DNA of 6,703 bases from Prevotellamassilia sp. (GTDB lineage Bacteria > Bacteroidota > Bacteroidia > Bacteroidales > Bacteroidaceae), in NCBI GenBank assembly GCA_018383375.1, contig JAHAWW010000014.1, forward strand, positions 1 through 6,703, in the 5' to 3' direction. Below the pieces are notes generated by a model. The model was not told the DNA's origin. It did no database searches and saw only the letters and a list, made by a program, of their open reading frames with translations. Shown here one piece after another: positions 1-6,226 of the stretch. The stretch's first letter is position 1. Each line of letters begins with the position of its first letter. The position numbers were made by a program, and so were the translations under genes.

Positions 1-936
1 AGTGTGTTTTTCCACTTCGTACCCTTCTTTCTGTGGCTTTCGGCCAAAGTTTCGGGCGTGAAAATTTCGCTCATTCAACTCTTCCTTATGCGCATTCGCA
101 ATGTGCCGCCCGGCGTCATCGTGCCCAGCCTCATCGAAGCCCATAAGGCCGGACTCCATCAAATCACACGCGACAATCTCGAAGCCCATTATATGACCGG
201 AGGACATGTGCAGCGAGTGGTTCACGCCCTCGTCTCTGCCTCAAAGGCGGGCATTGACCTCTCGTTTGAAAAGGCTACCGCCATCGACCTTGCCGGCCGC
301 GACGTGTTTGAGGCTGTTCAGACATCGGTCAATCCCAAAGTCATCGACACACCACCCGTAGGTGCAGTGGCTAAAAACGGCATCCAGCTCATTGCCAAAG
401 CACGCGTCACGGTGCGTGCCAACATCCACCAGCTTGTGGGTGGCGCAGGCGAAGACACCATTTTGGCCCGTGTGGGCGAAGGCATCGTGTCGAGCATCGG
501 TTCGGCCGAATCGCACGAGAAGGTGCTTGAAAATCCCGACAGCATCTCCAAACTCGTCTTACGCAAAGGGCTTGATGCCGGTACGGCCTACGAAATTCTC
601 TCAATCGACATCGCCGACATTGACGTAGGCAAAAACATTGGTGCCACCCTTCAGATGGACCAAGCCGAGGCCGACAAAAACATTGCTCAGGCCAAGGCCG
701 AAGAGCGCCGGTCTATGGCCGTAGCCCTTGAGCAGGAGATGAAAGCCCGCGCACAAGAAGCTCGCGCCGAAGTGATTTTGGCCGAAGCCGAAGTGCCCAA
801 GGCATTGGCGCAAGCACTCAAAGACGGCAACATGGGTGCCATGGATTTCTATCGCTTGGAAAACCTGAAAAGCGACACCTCCATGCGCGACAACATCTCA
901 AAAATCAAACCTGAAGATTTATTTGGAAAGAAATAA
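1..936 (+). CDS. floA: Flotillin-like protein FloA, 5'-truncated by the window edge
   Basis: Membrane-associated SPFH/band-7 family scaffold protein. In other bacteria FloA forms oligomeric foci in the inner membrane linked to membrane-microdomain organisation. The visible part (311 codons plus TAA) opens inside a hydrophobic stretch rich in Phe and Trp (FFHFVPFFLWL), the end of the N-terminal membrane hairpin. The SPFH region follows, including the family-typical segments RNVPPGVIVPSLIEAHKAGL and GRDVFEAVQTSVNPKVIDTP. Next comes an Ala/Glu-rich coiled coil around nt 655-810 (QAEADKNIAQAKAEERR) and the C-terminal EAEVPKALAQAL / GNMGAMDFYRLEN motif. FloA proteins are usually about 325-330 residues, so roughly 15-20 codons are missing. 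The GTG at 4-6 is an internal Val codon, not the start, because the reading frame stays open to the edge inside the hairpin. An nfeD-like partner often lies upstream, but that is off the window. The gene converges on the minus-strand methyltransferase gene, with a terminator between them. Family call is confident; the physiological role here is inferred from the family. Confidence 0.95.
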   Translation, partial: SVFFHFVPFFLWLSAKVSGVKISLIQLFLMRIRNVPPGVIVPSLIEAHKAGLHQITRDNLEAHYMTGGHVQRVVHALVSASKAGIDLSFEKATAIDLAGRDVFEAVQTSVNPKVIDTPPVGAVAKNGIQLIAKARVTVRANIHQLVGGAGEDTILARVGEGIVSSIGSAESHEKVLENPDSISKLVLRKGLDAGTAYEILSIDIADIDVGKNIGATLQMDQAEADKNIAQAKAEERRSMAVALEQEMKARAQEARAEVILAEAEVPKALAQALKDGNMGAMDFYRLENLKSDTSMRDNISKIKPEDLFGKK

Positions 937-975
937 GCGCTGAAGTCTCTGTTTTTTTCATTCCAACAAATACTT

Positions 976-1019
976 ACGGGGATAAGAACAATGATATTCA
1001 TTGCCTTATCCCCGTTTTT
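976..1019 (+). terminator. Rho-independent terminator of floA with nested hairpin
   Basis: A perfect 11-bp stem (ACGGGGATAAG at 976-986 with CTTATCCCCGT at 1005-1015) encloses a second perfect 6-bp stem (CAATGA at 989-994 with TCATTG at 998-1003) and a TAT loop. The two stems are separated by AA on one side and C on the other. The U-tract TTTTT (1015-1019) follows directly on the plus strand, 40 nt after the floA stop. On the minus strand the hairpin also forms downstream of the methyltransferase gene, but what follows is AAGTATTTG, only a weak U-tract. It is therefore mainly a floA terminator and may act bidirectionally. Confidence 0.9.
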
Positions 1020-1044
1020 CTTGCCCTATTCCGGCATCCAATAG

Positions 1045-1587
1045 TCACAAGCCGCGCAACTGCCGCTGCATCTCCCACAGGCATACGCCCGTGGCCACGG
1101 AGACGTTGAGCGAATGTTTGGTGCCATATTGGGGTATCTCGATGGCACTGTCGCAAAAATCGACCACGGTTTGGTCCACTCCCTTGACCTCATGCCCCAC
1201 CACAAGGGCATAGCGTCCGGAGGGTGTGGCCCTCCAACGGTCGAGACTGACACTGCCCTCAACTTGCTCCAGACAGACGATTGTGTAGCCCTCTCGACGC
1301 AACTGCGCCACAGCCTCGACCGTGTGGGCGAAATAACGCCAAGCCACACTGACCTCGGCGCCAAGCGCCGTCTTGTGGATTTCTGTCGAAGGGGGTGTGG
1401 CCGTGATACCACACAAACATAAACCGGAGAGCCCAAAGGCATCGGCCGTGCGAAAAATCGAACCTACATTGTGCAGGCTGCGCACATTGTCGAGCACAAC
1501 AACAATGGGCAGTTTGTCGGCACGCCTAAATGTGTCGACATCGAGGCGGTGGAGTTCTTCAACAGTGAGTTTGCGATGGGTGGTCAT
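1045..1587 (-). CDS. SpoU/TrmH-family RNA 2'-O-methyltransferase
   Basis: SPOUT-class, S-adenosylmethionine-dependent methyltransferase of 180 residues, predicted to 2'-O-methylate a ribose in tRNA or rRNA. All three SpoU motifs are present. Motif 1 (DNVRSLHNVGSIFRTADAFG, residues 33-52) carries the Asn and the Arg46 expected to be catalytic. Motif 2 is ALVVGHEVKGV (127-137), and motif 3 is IPQYGTKHSLNVSVA (151-165), which builds the trefoil-knot cofactor site. The protein is short, with almost no N-terminal extension, like minimal TrmH-type enzymes and unlike RlmB, which has an extra RNA-binding domain. Motif 2 reads GHE where many relatives have GNE; the position varies in the family, so activity is not ruled out. 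The ATG at 1587-1585 lies 3 nt after the buk stop with no Shine-Dalgarno sequence, so translation probably depends on the upstream gene. It is the last gene of the run. The substrate (tRNA Gm18 or another site) cannot be told from sequence. Confidence 0.92.
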   Translation of the reverse strand: MTTHRKLTVEELHRLDVDTFRRADKLPIVVVLDNVRSLHNVGSIFRTADAFGLSGLCLCGITATPPSTEIHKTALGAEVSVAWRYFAHTVEAVAQLRREGYTIVCLEQVEGSVSLDRWRATPSGRYALVVGHEVKGVDQTVVDFCDSAIEIPQYGTKHSLNVSVATGVCLWEMQRQLRGL

Positions 1588-1590
1588 AGA

Positions 1591-2652
1591 TTATACGTAT
1601 TGTTTGGCCTCGCGCTTGCCACGCAAAACGGCAAGAGCATTGAGCGCCAAAGCTTCCATCTCGTCTTCGCCGGGATAGAGATGGACGGGGGCCAAATAAC
1701 TGATGCGCTCACAAAGGCGCGAGGTGATGTATTCGGAGCGTGCCATGCCGCCGGTGAGGAGTATGGCATCGACCTGACCACAGAAAACAGCACCCATACC
1801 GGCTATCCATTTAGCCGTGTGATAGACCATGGCATTGATGAGGAGCTCGGCTTGGGTGTCGCCGGCCTCAATGTTTTGGATGATTTGCTTAACGTCTGTG
1901 GTGCCGAGATGAGCGGCCAGTCCGGCATTGCCCGATATGCGGCGCAAGAGTTCGTCGCAGGTGTAACGCCCGCTGTAGCAGAGCCGAATGAGGTCGGCCG
2001 GTGGCAGTGAACCTGCCCGCTCGGGCGAGAAGGGTCCCTCGCCGTCGAGCCCATTGTTGGCATCTACCGCACGGCCGTGTTTGTGGGCAGCAATAGAGAT
2101 GCCGCCGCCCATGTGGCAGATGATGAGGTTGAGGTCTTCGTATTCCAAACCATTCTCTCTGGCAAATCGTCGGCCTATGGCGCGTTGATTGAGGGCATGC
2201 CAAACGGGCACTCGCGGCATCAGTGGCGAACCGCTGATGCGAGCTACGTCTTCCATCTCATCCACCACCACGGGGTCGGCTATATAGGCCGGACAACCGC
2301 CCATTTTCAAGGCTATCTCATAGGCTATGATGCAACCCAAATTGGCCACGTGTTGACGGGTGGCATAATACATGTCGTGACACATCTGAGGGTTGACCAA
2401 ATAGACACCGCCGCTCACGGGCTTGGCTAAACCGCCACGACCAATGACGGCATCAAAATGGGGTGTGACGCCAAGACGTTGAAGCTCGCCAATGACGATG
2501 TCGCGACGAAACTCGCGCTGATCAACGATGTTTGCAAACCGGGCCAACTCTTCGTAGGTGTGGTGAAGATTGCGCAAAAGCACGGGTTGCTCGTCTTCAT
2601 AGACGGCTATCTTGGTGGAAGTGGAACCGGGATTGATGACAAGTATTTGCAT
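1591..2652 (-). CDS. buk: Butyrate kinase (possibly branched-chain acyl kinase)
   Basis: Acetokinase-family (ASKHA fold) enzyme that converts butyryl phosphate plus ADP to butyrate plus ATP in the cytoplasm, the ATP-yielding last step of the ptb-buk route. The 353-residue length matches butyrate kinases and is shorter than acetate kinases (about 400). Visible motifs are the N-terminal phosphate loop NPGSTSTK (residues 7-14), GRGG (71-74), the HMGGGISIAAH segment (180-190), a DGEGPFSPERAG stretch (203-214), the adenosine-site GGMARS (301-306), and PGEDEMEALALNAL near the C-terminus (327-340). The gene starts 6 nt after the ptb stop, and the methyltransferase gene starts 3 nt after its own stop. 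The start context TAATCTATG is identical to that of the methyltransferase gene. The adjacent ptb supports butyrate kinase over acetate or propionate kinase. Enzymes of this clade often also accept isobutyryl and isovaleryl phosphate, so the physiological substrate is open. Confidence 0.95.
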   Translation of the reverse strand: MQILVINPGSTSTKIAVYEDEQPVLLRNLHHTYEELARFANIVDQREFRRDIVIGELQRLGVTPHFDAVIGRGGLAKPVSGGVYLVNPQMCHDMYYATRQHVANLGCIIAYEIALKMGGCPAYIADPVVVDEMEDVARISGSPLMPRVPVWHALNQRAIGRRFARENGLEYEDLNLIICHMGGGISIAAHKHGRAVDANNGLDGEGPFSPERAGSLPPADLIRLCYSGRYTCDELLRRISGNAGLAAHLGTTDVKQIIQNIEAGDTQAELLINAMVYHTAKWIAGMGAVFCGQVDAILLTGGMARSEYITSRLCERISYLAPVHLYPGEDEMEALALNALAVLRGKREAKQYV

Positions 2653-2658
2653 AGATTA

Positions 2659-3558
2659 TCAAGATTGACTGAGGCAAGCCAGAAGCATGCTGTCGTATTT
2701 GGTCGCTGCATTGTCGCCACGCGAAGAAAGAATGACGGGGCAAGCGGCACCCATCAACATTCCGGCAGTGGCCGTTGGTATCAAAAAGGTCATTGACTTA
2801 TAGAAGACATTGCCCGAAACAATGTCGGGGAAGAGCAGGGCATCGGCATGGCCCTGAAGGGGTGAATGAATGCCCTTGACGCGAAGGGCTTGGGGGTCGA
2901 TGGCGGTGCGCAGGTCGAGCGGACCGTCGATAACGACTCCGGGCCAACGGCCGTCTTTTGACTCATTTACAATGTCGGCATAGTCGTGGGTATAGGGGAA
3001 TTTATCGCTCACGTGCTCGGCACAATGCACCAAGGCTATGCGTGGCTCACTAGCACCCAGCGACCTACATACGGCCGCGAGCGCGTCGATTTGTGCACGA
3101 CGCTGCTGTGGTGTGGGATAGGGGATGACTGCGACGTCTGAATAGACCAGAGGTTTGTCATATCCCGGCCACACCGACACGGCCACATGGGTGAGCACGC
3201 CTCCGGGGGGCAACAATCCCTGTTGTTTGTCGAGCACAGCTTTGAGCAAAACGGGCGTTTCGACCAGACCTTTCATCAACACGTCGGCACGACCCTCTCG
3301 AATGAGCGACACAGCCAGACGGGCGGCTTCACCATCGTCGGCGGCTGCAACGAGACTTTTGTTGGGTTGATTGGCGCGATGGCCCAAAGCACGGCCGACT
3401 GCCTCTGTGGCCCCTACGAAGACGACTGAGGCCCAACGGCGCTCTACGGCTCTCACCGTGGCTTCAATAGTCGACGCATCGTCGCCGCAAACCACGGCTA
3501 TACGCCGCGGTGTTGCCGCGGCGAGCAGTTTGTTTTCAAGAGTTTCAAAACCATTCAT
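2659..3558 (-). CDS. ptb: Phosphate butyryltransferase
   Basis: Phosphotransacetylase/phosphotransbutyrylase-family enzyme (PTA_PTB fold) that transfers the acyl group from butyryl-CoA to phosphate, giving butyryl phosphate and CoA for the kinase encoded next. The 299-residue length fits Ptb (about 300) rather than long Pta proteins with extra N-terminal domains. Visible family segments are ADVLMKGLVET (residues 91-101), THVAV (123-127), DGPLDLRTAI (211-220), GHADALLFPDIVSGNVFYKS (236-255) and ACPVILSSRGDN (272-283), which form the CoA/phosphate cleft at the C-terminal end. The ATG at 3558-3556 lies 6 nt after the exporter stop (spacer CCGGCT, no convincing Shine-Dalgarno). The gene ends in TGA followed directly by TAA, a tandem stop 6 nt before buk. 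As with Buk, substrates may include isobutyryl-CoA and isovaleryl-CoA from amino-acid fermentation. No butyryl-CoA-forming genes lie in the window. Confidence 0.94.
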   Translation of the reverse strand: MNGFETLENKLLAAATPRRIAVVCGDDASTIEATVRAVERRWASVVFVGATEAVGRALGHRANQPNKSLVAAADDGEAARLAVSLIREGRADVLMKGLVETPVLLKAVLDKQQGLLPPGGVLTHVAVSVWPGYDKPLVYSDVAVIPYPTPQQRRAQIDALAAVCRSLGASEPRIALVHCAEHVSDKFPYTHDYADIVNESKDGRWPGVVIDGPLDLRTAIDPQALRVKGIHSPLQGHADALLFPDIVSGNVFYKSMTFLIPTATAGMLMGAACPVILSSRGDNAATKYDSMLLACLSQS

Positions 3559-3564
3559 AGCCGG

Positions 3565-5406
3565 TCAGAGTTGTTGCATATCGTTGAGACGTTTATAATA
3601 ACCGCCTTTGGCAAGGAGTTGTTCGTGAGTGCCACGCTCCACGATGCGTCCTTCATAGAGCACACAAATTTCGTCGGCATTTTTGATGGTCGACAGGCGG
3701 TGGGCTATGGCAATGGTGGTGCGCGTTTTCATGAGGTGCTCAAGAGCTTGCTGCACGAGTCGCTCGCTCTCTGTGTCGAGTGCCGAAGTGGCTTCGTCGA
3801 GAATGAGGATGTCGGGGTTTTTGAGTATGGCGCGAGCAATGGAAATGCGTTGACGCTGTCCGCCTGAAAGTCGGCAACCCCGGTCGCCCACTTTGGTGTC
3901 GTAGCCGTGTTCGCTCTCGATGATAAAGTCGTGAGCATTGGCAATTTTTGCGGCTTCGACCACCTGCTCCATCGTGGCCCCTTCGACGCCAAAGGCTATG
4001 TTGTTGAAGAAAGTGTCGTTGAAGAGTATGGCCTCTTGGTTGACATTGCCTATCAATGCGCGCAAATCGCTCAGTTTGAGTTCGCGCACATCAATGCCGT
4101 CGAGCAAGATTTCGCCTTCGCCCACATCGTGATAGCGTGGCAGCAGGTCGACGAGTGTCGATTTTCCTGAACCGCTCTGTCCCACAATGGCTATGGTCTG
4201 GCCGCGCTTCACGGTGAGACTCACGTCGTCTATCACCTTTTGCCCGCTCGCGCCGTGATAACTGAAAGAGACGTGTCGAAATTCGATTTTATCTTTCAGT
4301 TGACTGATGGTGCGTGGCAATTGGGGCTCTTTGATAGGATTTTCGGCATCGAGAATTTTGCCCACACGCTCCACCGAAGCCATGCCTTTGGGAATGCTGT
4401 AGGTGGCTTTAGAGAGGTCTTTGAGTGGCTGAATGATGCTGTAGAGGATGACCATATAGAAAATAAAGGTCGGTGCGTCAACAGGCGGATGGTCGGAGAA
4501 AATCAACGTGCCGCCATACCACAACACAAGCACGATGAGGCAGGTGCCGAGAAACTCGCTCACGGGATGGGCAGAGGCTTGTCTCATGGCCACACGTCCG
4601 GTGGCCTTGCGAAAATCGTCTGTGCTTTTGTCGAAACGGTCGTTCATTTTCTTCTCGGCCGTAAAGGCTTTGATAATGCGCATACCGCCAAGCGTTTCTT
4701 CGAGTTGCGACATGGTTTCGCTCCATTTGTTTTGGGCGTCAAGGCTCTGCCGCTTTAGTTTGCGACCTATGCGTCCCATAATCCAGCCCATGAGGGGCAA
4801 GACGATGATGGTGAAAAGGGTGAGCTGCCAACTGATGTAAACCAAAATGCCGAAATAGCAGACGAGCAAGATGGGATTTTTAATCAACATCTCAAGCGAT
4901 CCGGTGATGCTGTTTTCGATTTCGTTGACGTCGCCGCTCATTCGGGCAATGATGTCGCCTTTTTTTTCGTCGGAAAAGAAACTCAGCGGCAAGCGGGTGA
5001 TTTTGTGGTAAATATTGGAGCGTAAATCACGCACGATGCCTGTGCGCATGGGGACGAGCATGGCTGCCGACGCAAAATAGCAGGAGGTCTTGAGCAGCGT
5101 GGCGGTGATAAGAAACACACCTATGAGCAAAAGGGCCATGGCCGCACCATATTCGGCCACCACCTGCTGTGTGAAATAATACATGTTGTTGATGATGATG
5201 TCTTTTAACGACACATCGGCAGCATCCCAAGCGATGAAGTGGTAGACGTTGCTGTCTACCTTAAAAAGCAGGTTGAGCATCGGTATCAACGTCATAAACG
5301 AGAAGACGTTGAGCAACGCCGACAATAAATTAAAAAAGAGCGAGCCAAACAAATACTTGCGGTATGGTTTGACATATTTGCCCATCACTTTGAAAAAATC
5401 TTTCAT
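3565..5406 (-). CDS. MsbA-like ABC exporter (fused permease and ATPase)
   Basis: Type IV ABC exporter half-transporter of 613 residues, expected to work as a homodimer in the inner membrane and to export a lipid or hydrophobic compound using ATP. The N-terminal half has six hydrophobic segments, roughly residues 17-47, 87-116, 165-185, 189-211, 282-305 and 312-330. The nucleotide-binding domain starts near 374 and is complete: A-loop Tyr383, Walker A GQSGSGKST (409-417), Q-loop Gln457, signature LSGGQ (513-517), Walker B ILILDE (533-538), D-loop SALD (541-544) and H-loop His569. No catalytic residue is missing. The closest general description is MsbA-type (lipid A core flippase) or a multidrug exporter; the sequence alone does not decide. 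The ATG at 5406-5404 fits the usual N-terminus (MKDFFKVMGKYVKPYRKYL). It is the first gene of the tight run with ptb, buk and the methyltransferase, and sits behind a repeat-rich 116-nt leader. Confidence 0.94.
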   Translation of the reverse strand: MKDFFKVMGKYVKPYRKYLFGSLFFNLLSALLNVFSFMTLIPMLNLLFKVDSNVYHFIAWDAADVSLKDIIINNMYYFTQQVVAEYGAAMALLLIGVFLITATLLKTSCYFASAAMLVPMRTGIVRDLRSNIYHKITRLPLSFFSDEKKGDIIARMSGDVNEIENSITGSLEMLIKNPILLVCYFGILVYISWQLTLFTIIVLPLMGWIMGRIGRKLKRQSLDAQNKWSETMSQLEETLGGMRIIKAFTAEKKMNDRFDKSTDDFRKATGRVAMRQASAHPVSEFLGTCLIVLVLWYGGTLIFSDHPPVDAPTFIFYMVILYSIIQPLKDLSKATYSIPKGMASVERVGKILDAENPIKEPQLPRTISQLKDKIEFRHVSFSYHGASGQKVIDDVSLTVKRGQTIAIVGQSGSGKSTLVDLLPRYHDVGEGEILLDGIDVRELKLSDLRALIGNVNQEAILFNDTFFNNIAFGVEGATMEQVVEAAKIANAHDFIIESEHGYDTKVGDRGCRLSGGQRQRISIARAILKNPDILILDEATSALDTESERLVQQALEHLMKTRTTIAIAHRLSTIKNADEICVLYEGRIVERGTHEQLLAKGGYYKRLNDMQQL

Positions 5407-5421
5407 CGCATGAGTTTTTTT
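5403..5421 (-). promoter_or_regulatory. Translation start region of the ABC exporter with overlapping ATG-CGA-TGA
   Basis: On the minus strand an A7 tract (5421-5415) lies about 9-15 nt before the exporter ATG, with no Shine-Dalgarno sequence. A-rich start regions of this kind are usual in Bacteroidota. Directly before the start, ATG-CGA-TGA (5411-5403) forms a two-codon open frame whose TGA overlaps the exporter ATG as ATGA. The two ATGs are 5 nt apart and out of frame. The upstream ATG could take some initiations and couple them to the real start, or may be chance. No clear -7 TAnnTTTG box is visible nearby. Confidence 0.4.
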
Positions 5422-5424
5422 GTG

Positions 5425-5456
5425 TGAGAGACTGAAAGATTGAAAGACTAAGAGCT
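5425..5456. repeat. Four-unit imperfect 8-bp tandem repeat
   Basis: Four consecutive 8-bp units on the plus strand: TGAGAGAC, TGAAAGAT, TGAAAGAC, TAAGAGCT. The plus strand here is almost all purine apart from the first T of each unit and occasional other bases. It lies 19 nt upstream of the exporter ATG, so it would be in the 5' leader of the operon transcript (as the pyrimidine-rich complement) if transcription starts upstream. The copies differ by one to three bases. It may be slippage-generated, and copy number may vary between strains. Confidence 0.75.
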
Positions 5457-5480
5457 TGTTTTGTTCTTTTTGATTTTTGT

Positions 5481-5519
5481 CTCTTTGTTGACTCTTTGTC
5501 TTTTCTTCTCTTTGTCTTT
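5481..5519. repeat. Direct repeats of CTCTTTGT, including an exact 12-bp pair
   Basis: CTCTTTGT occurs at 5481-5488, 5492-5499 and 5508-5515. The last two extend to an exact 12-bp repeat CTCTTTGTCTTT (5492-5503 and 5508-5519) with a 16-bp period. The whole stretch 5457-5525 is pyrimidine-rich on the plus strand, so the minus-strand transcript would be a purine-rich run of ACAAAGAG elements. It begins right after the RNase HI stop codon. It does not look like a terminator, because no U-tract follows on the minus strand. Confidence 0.75.
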
Positions 5520-5522
5520 ATT

Positions 5523-6200
5523 TTACCCTTTTCGTCCAAAATCTGCGGGCACTTCGCCCCATGTTTTGGTTTGCCATTTGAGCAGGGTTATGTGAGACCA
5601 ATCGTGGGTGTGGAGCCACCGCTCGGCACGATCTATAAGTTCAAATAGAGGTTCTGTTTTGTTGTTGCGCGGCAGGGCGGTCTTGCATTTTTTGTTTTTC
5701 ACCCAAAGCATGGCGTTTCGGCTGTCTGAGTATATGGTGAAAGGTCGCTTATGTGGGTGGAGCAAGGCCAGGCCATGCACAATCGCCAAAAACTCGCCTA
5801 TGTTGTTGGTGCCATAAACAGGACCGAAGTGAAACACCTCCTGACCGGTTTTCAAATAGACTCCACGATATTCCATTGGTCCGGGATTGCCCGAGCACGC
5901 GGCGTCGACGGCAAGGGCCTCGGCCACTACCGAGGCAGGGAGGGGAAGGACGGTGTCGTGGCGATTGTCGGGTGGAGCGACAAGCGTGGTCGGGTTTGAC
6001 TTTTTTGCCACGCTTTGTGCCGGCTGCTTCACATAGAGGTCTGGCGAACTGTAGTAGGCTTCTTCGGCCGCTTCAAAGGTGTCGAACGACTTGTAGACAG
6101 CACCTTTGAAGTTTTTGATTTGTGCCTGACAGTCGGCCCAGCTTTCGTAAATGCCGGGCTCCACACCATGCCATACCACATAAAACTTCTGTTTCGCCAC
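5523..6200 (-). CDS. rnhA: Ribonuclease HI with N-terminal viroplasmin domain
   Basis: Cytoplasmic endonuclease that cuts the RNA strand of RNA-DNA hybrids, helping to remove R-loops and replication primers. The 225-residue protein begins with a viroplasmin (caulimovirus VI-type) hybrid-binding domain (residues 5-50, FYVVWHGVEPGIYESW ... YKSFDTFEAAEEAYY), followed by a low-complexity linker (about 55-92). The RNase H domain then carries all four expected acidic residues: Asp99 in VDAACSGNPG, Glu136 in NNIGEFLAI, Asp159 in YSDSRNAM, and Asp220 in GEVPADFGRK. The start is GTG at 6200-6198: it gives the family-typical MAKQKFYVVW N-terminus, and no ATG lies upstream in frame after the argS stop. 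It begins 26 nt after argS with no terminator between them, so the two are probably co-transcribed. The symbol rnhA is used for the type; this two-domain layout is the eukaryotic-RNase-H1-like form common in Bacteroidota and Firmicutes. Confidence 0.94.
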   Translation of the reverse strand: MAKQKFYVVWHGVEPGIYESWADCQAQIKNFKGAVYKSFDTFEAAEEAYYSSPDLYVKQPAQSVAKKSNPTTLVAPPDNRHDTVLPLPASVVAEALAVDAACSGNPGPMEYRGVYLKTGQEVFHFGPVYGTNNIGEFLAIVHGLALLHPHKRPFTIYSDSRNAMLWVKNKKCKTALPRNNKTEPLFELIDRAERWLHTHDWSHITLLKWQTKTWGEVPADFGRKG

Positions 6201-6226
6201 GGTCGCTTGTTGCTTAAAAAATTGCC

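Noticed and set aside
4..6. GTG as the start codon of floA
   Set aside because: It falls inside the hydrophobic N-terminal hairpin and the frame is open to the window edge. FloA proteins are about 15-20 residues longer, so the start lies upstream.
1026..1442. 138-residue minus-strand open frame
   Set aside because: It overlaps the methyltransferase gene in another frame; the Arg/Ser/Pro-rich composition is typical of an out-of-frame reading.
1471..2010. 179-residue plus-strand open frame
   Set aside because: It is entirely antisense to buk and the methyltransferase gene, shows no recognisable motif, and the minus-strand proteins are clear family members.
2077..2430. 117-residue plus-strand open frame opposite buk
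   Set aside because: Antisense shadow of butyrate kinase with no start-region signal or motif.
4240..4758. 172-residue plus-strand open frame
   Set aside because: Antisense to the well-supported ABC exporter, with composition expected of a shadow frame (many His and Phe) and no domain recognised.
5407..5522. CRISPR array or attachment site
   Set aside because: The repeats are 8-12 bp, imperfect and nearly contiguous, without regular spacers; no cas genes, integrase or tRNA gene is nearby.
5407..5522. Bacteroides-type promoter (-33 TTTG, -7 TAnnTTTG) for the exporter
   Set aside because: On the minus strand only loose resemblances such as TTAGTCTTTC were found, with no properly spaced pair, so I do not call it.
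5330..5539. 69-residue minus-strand open frame through the leader before the exporter
   Set aside because: Its Lys/Arg-rich N-terminal part (KIKTKRRKDKESTKRQK) is just translation of the purine-rich repeats, and it runs out of frame into the exporter gene.
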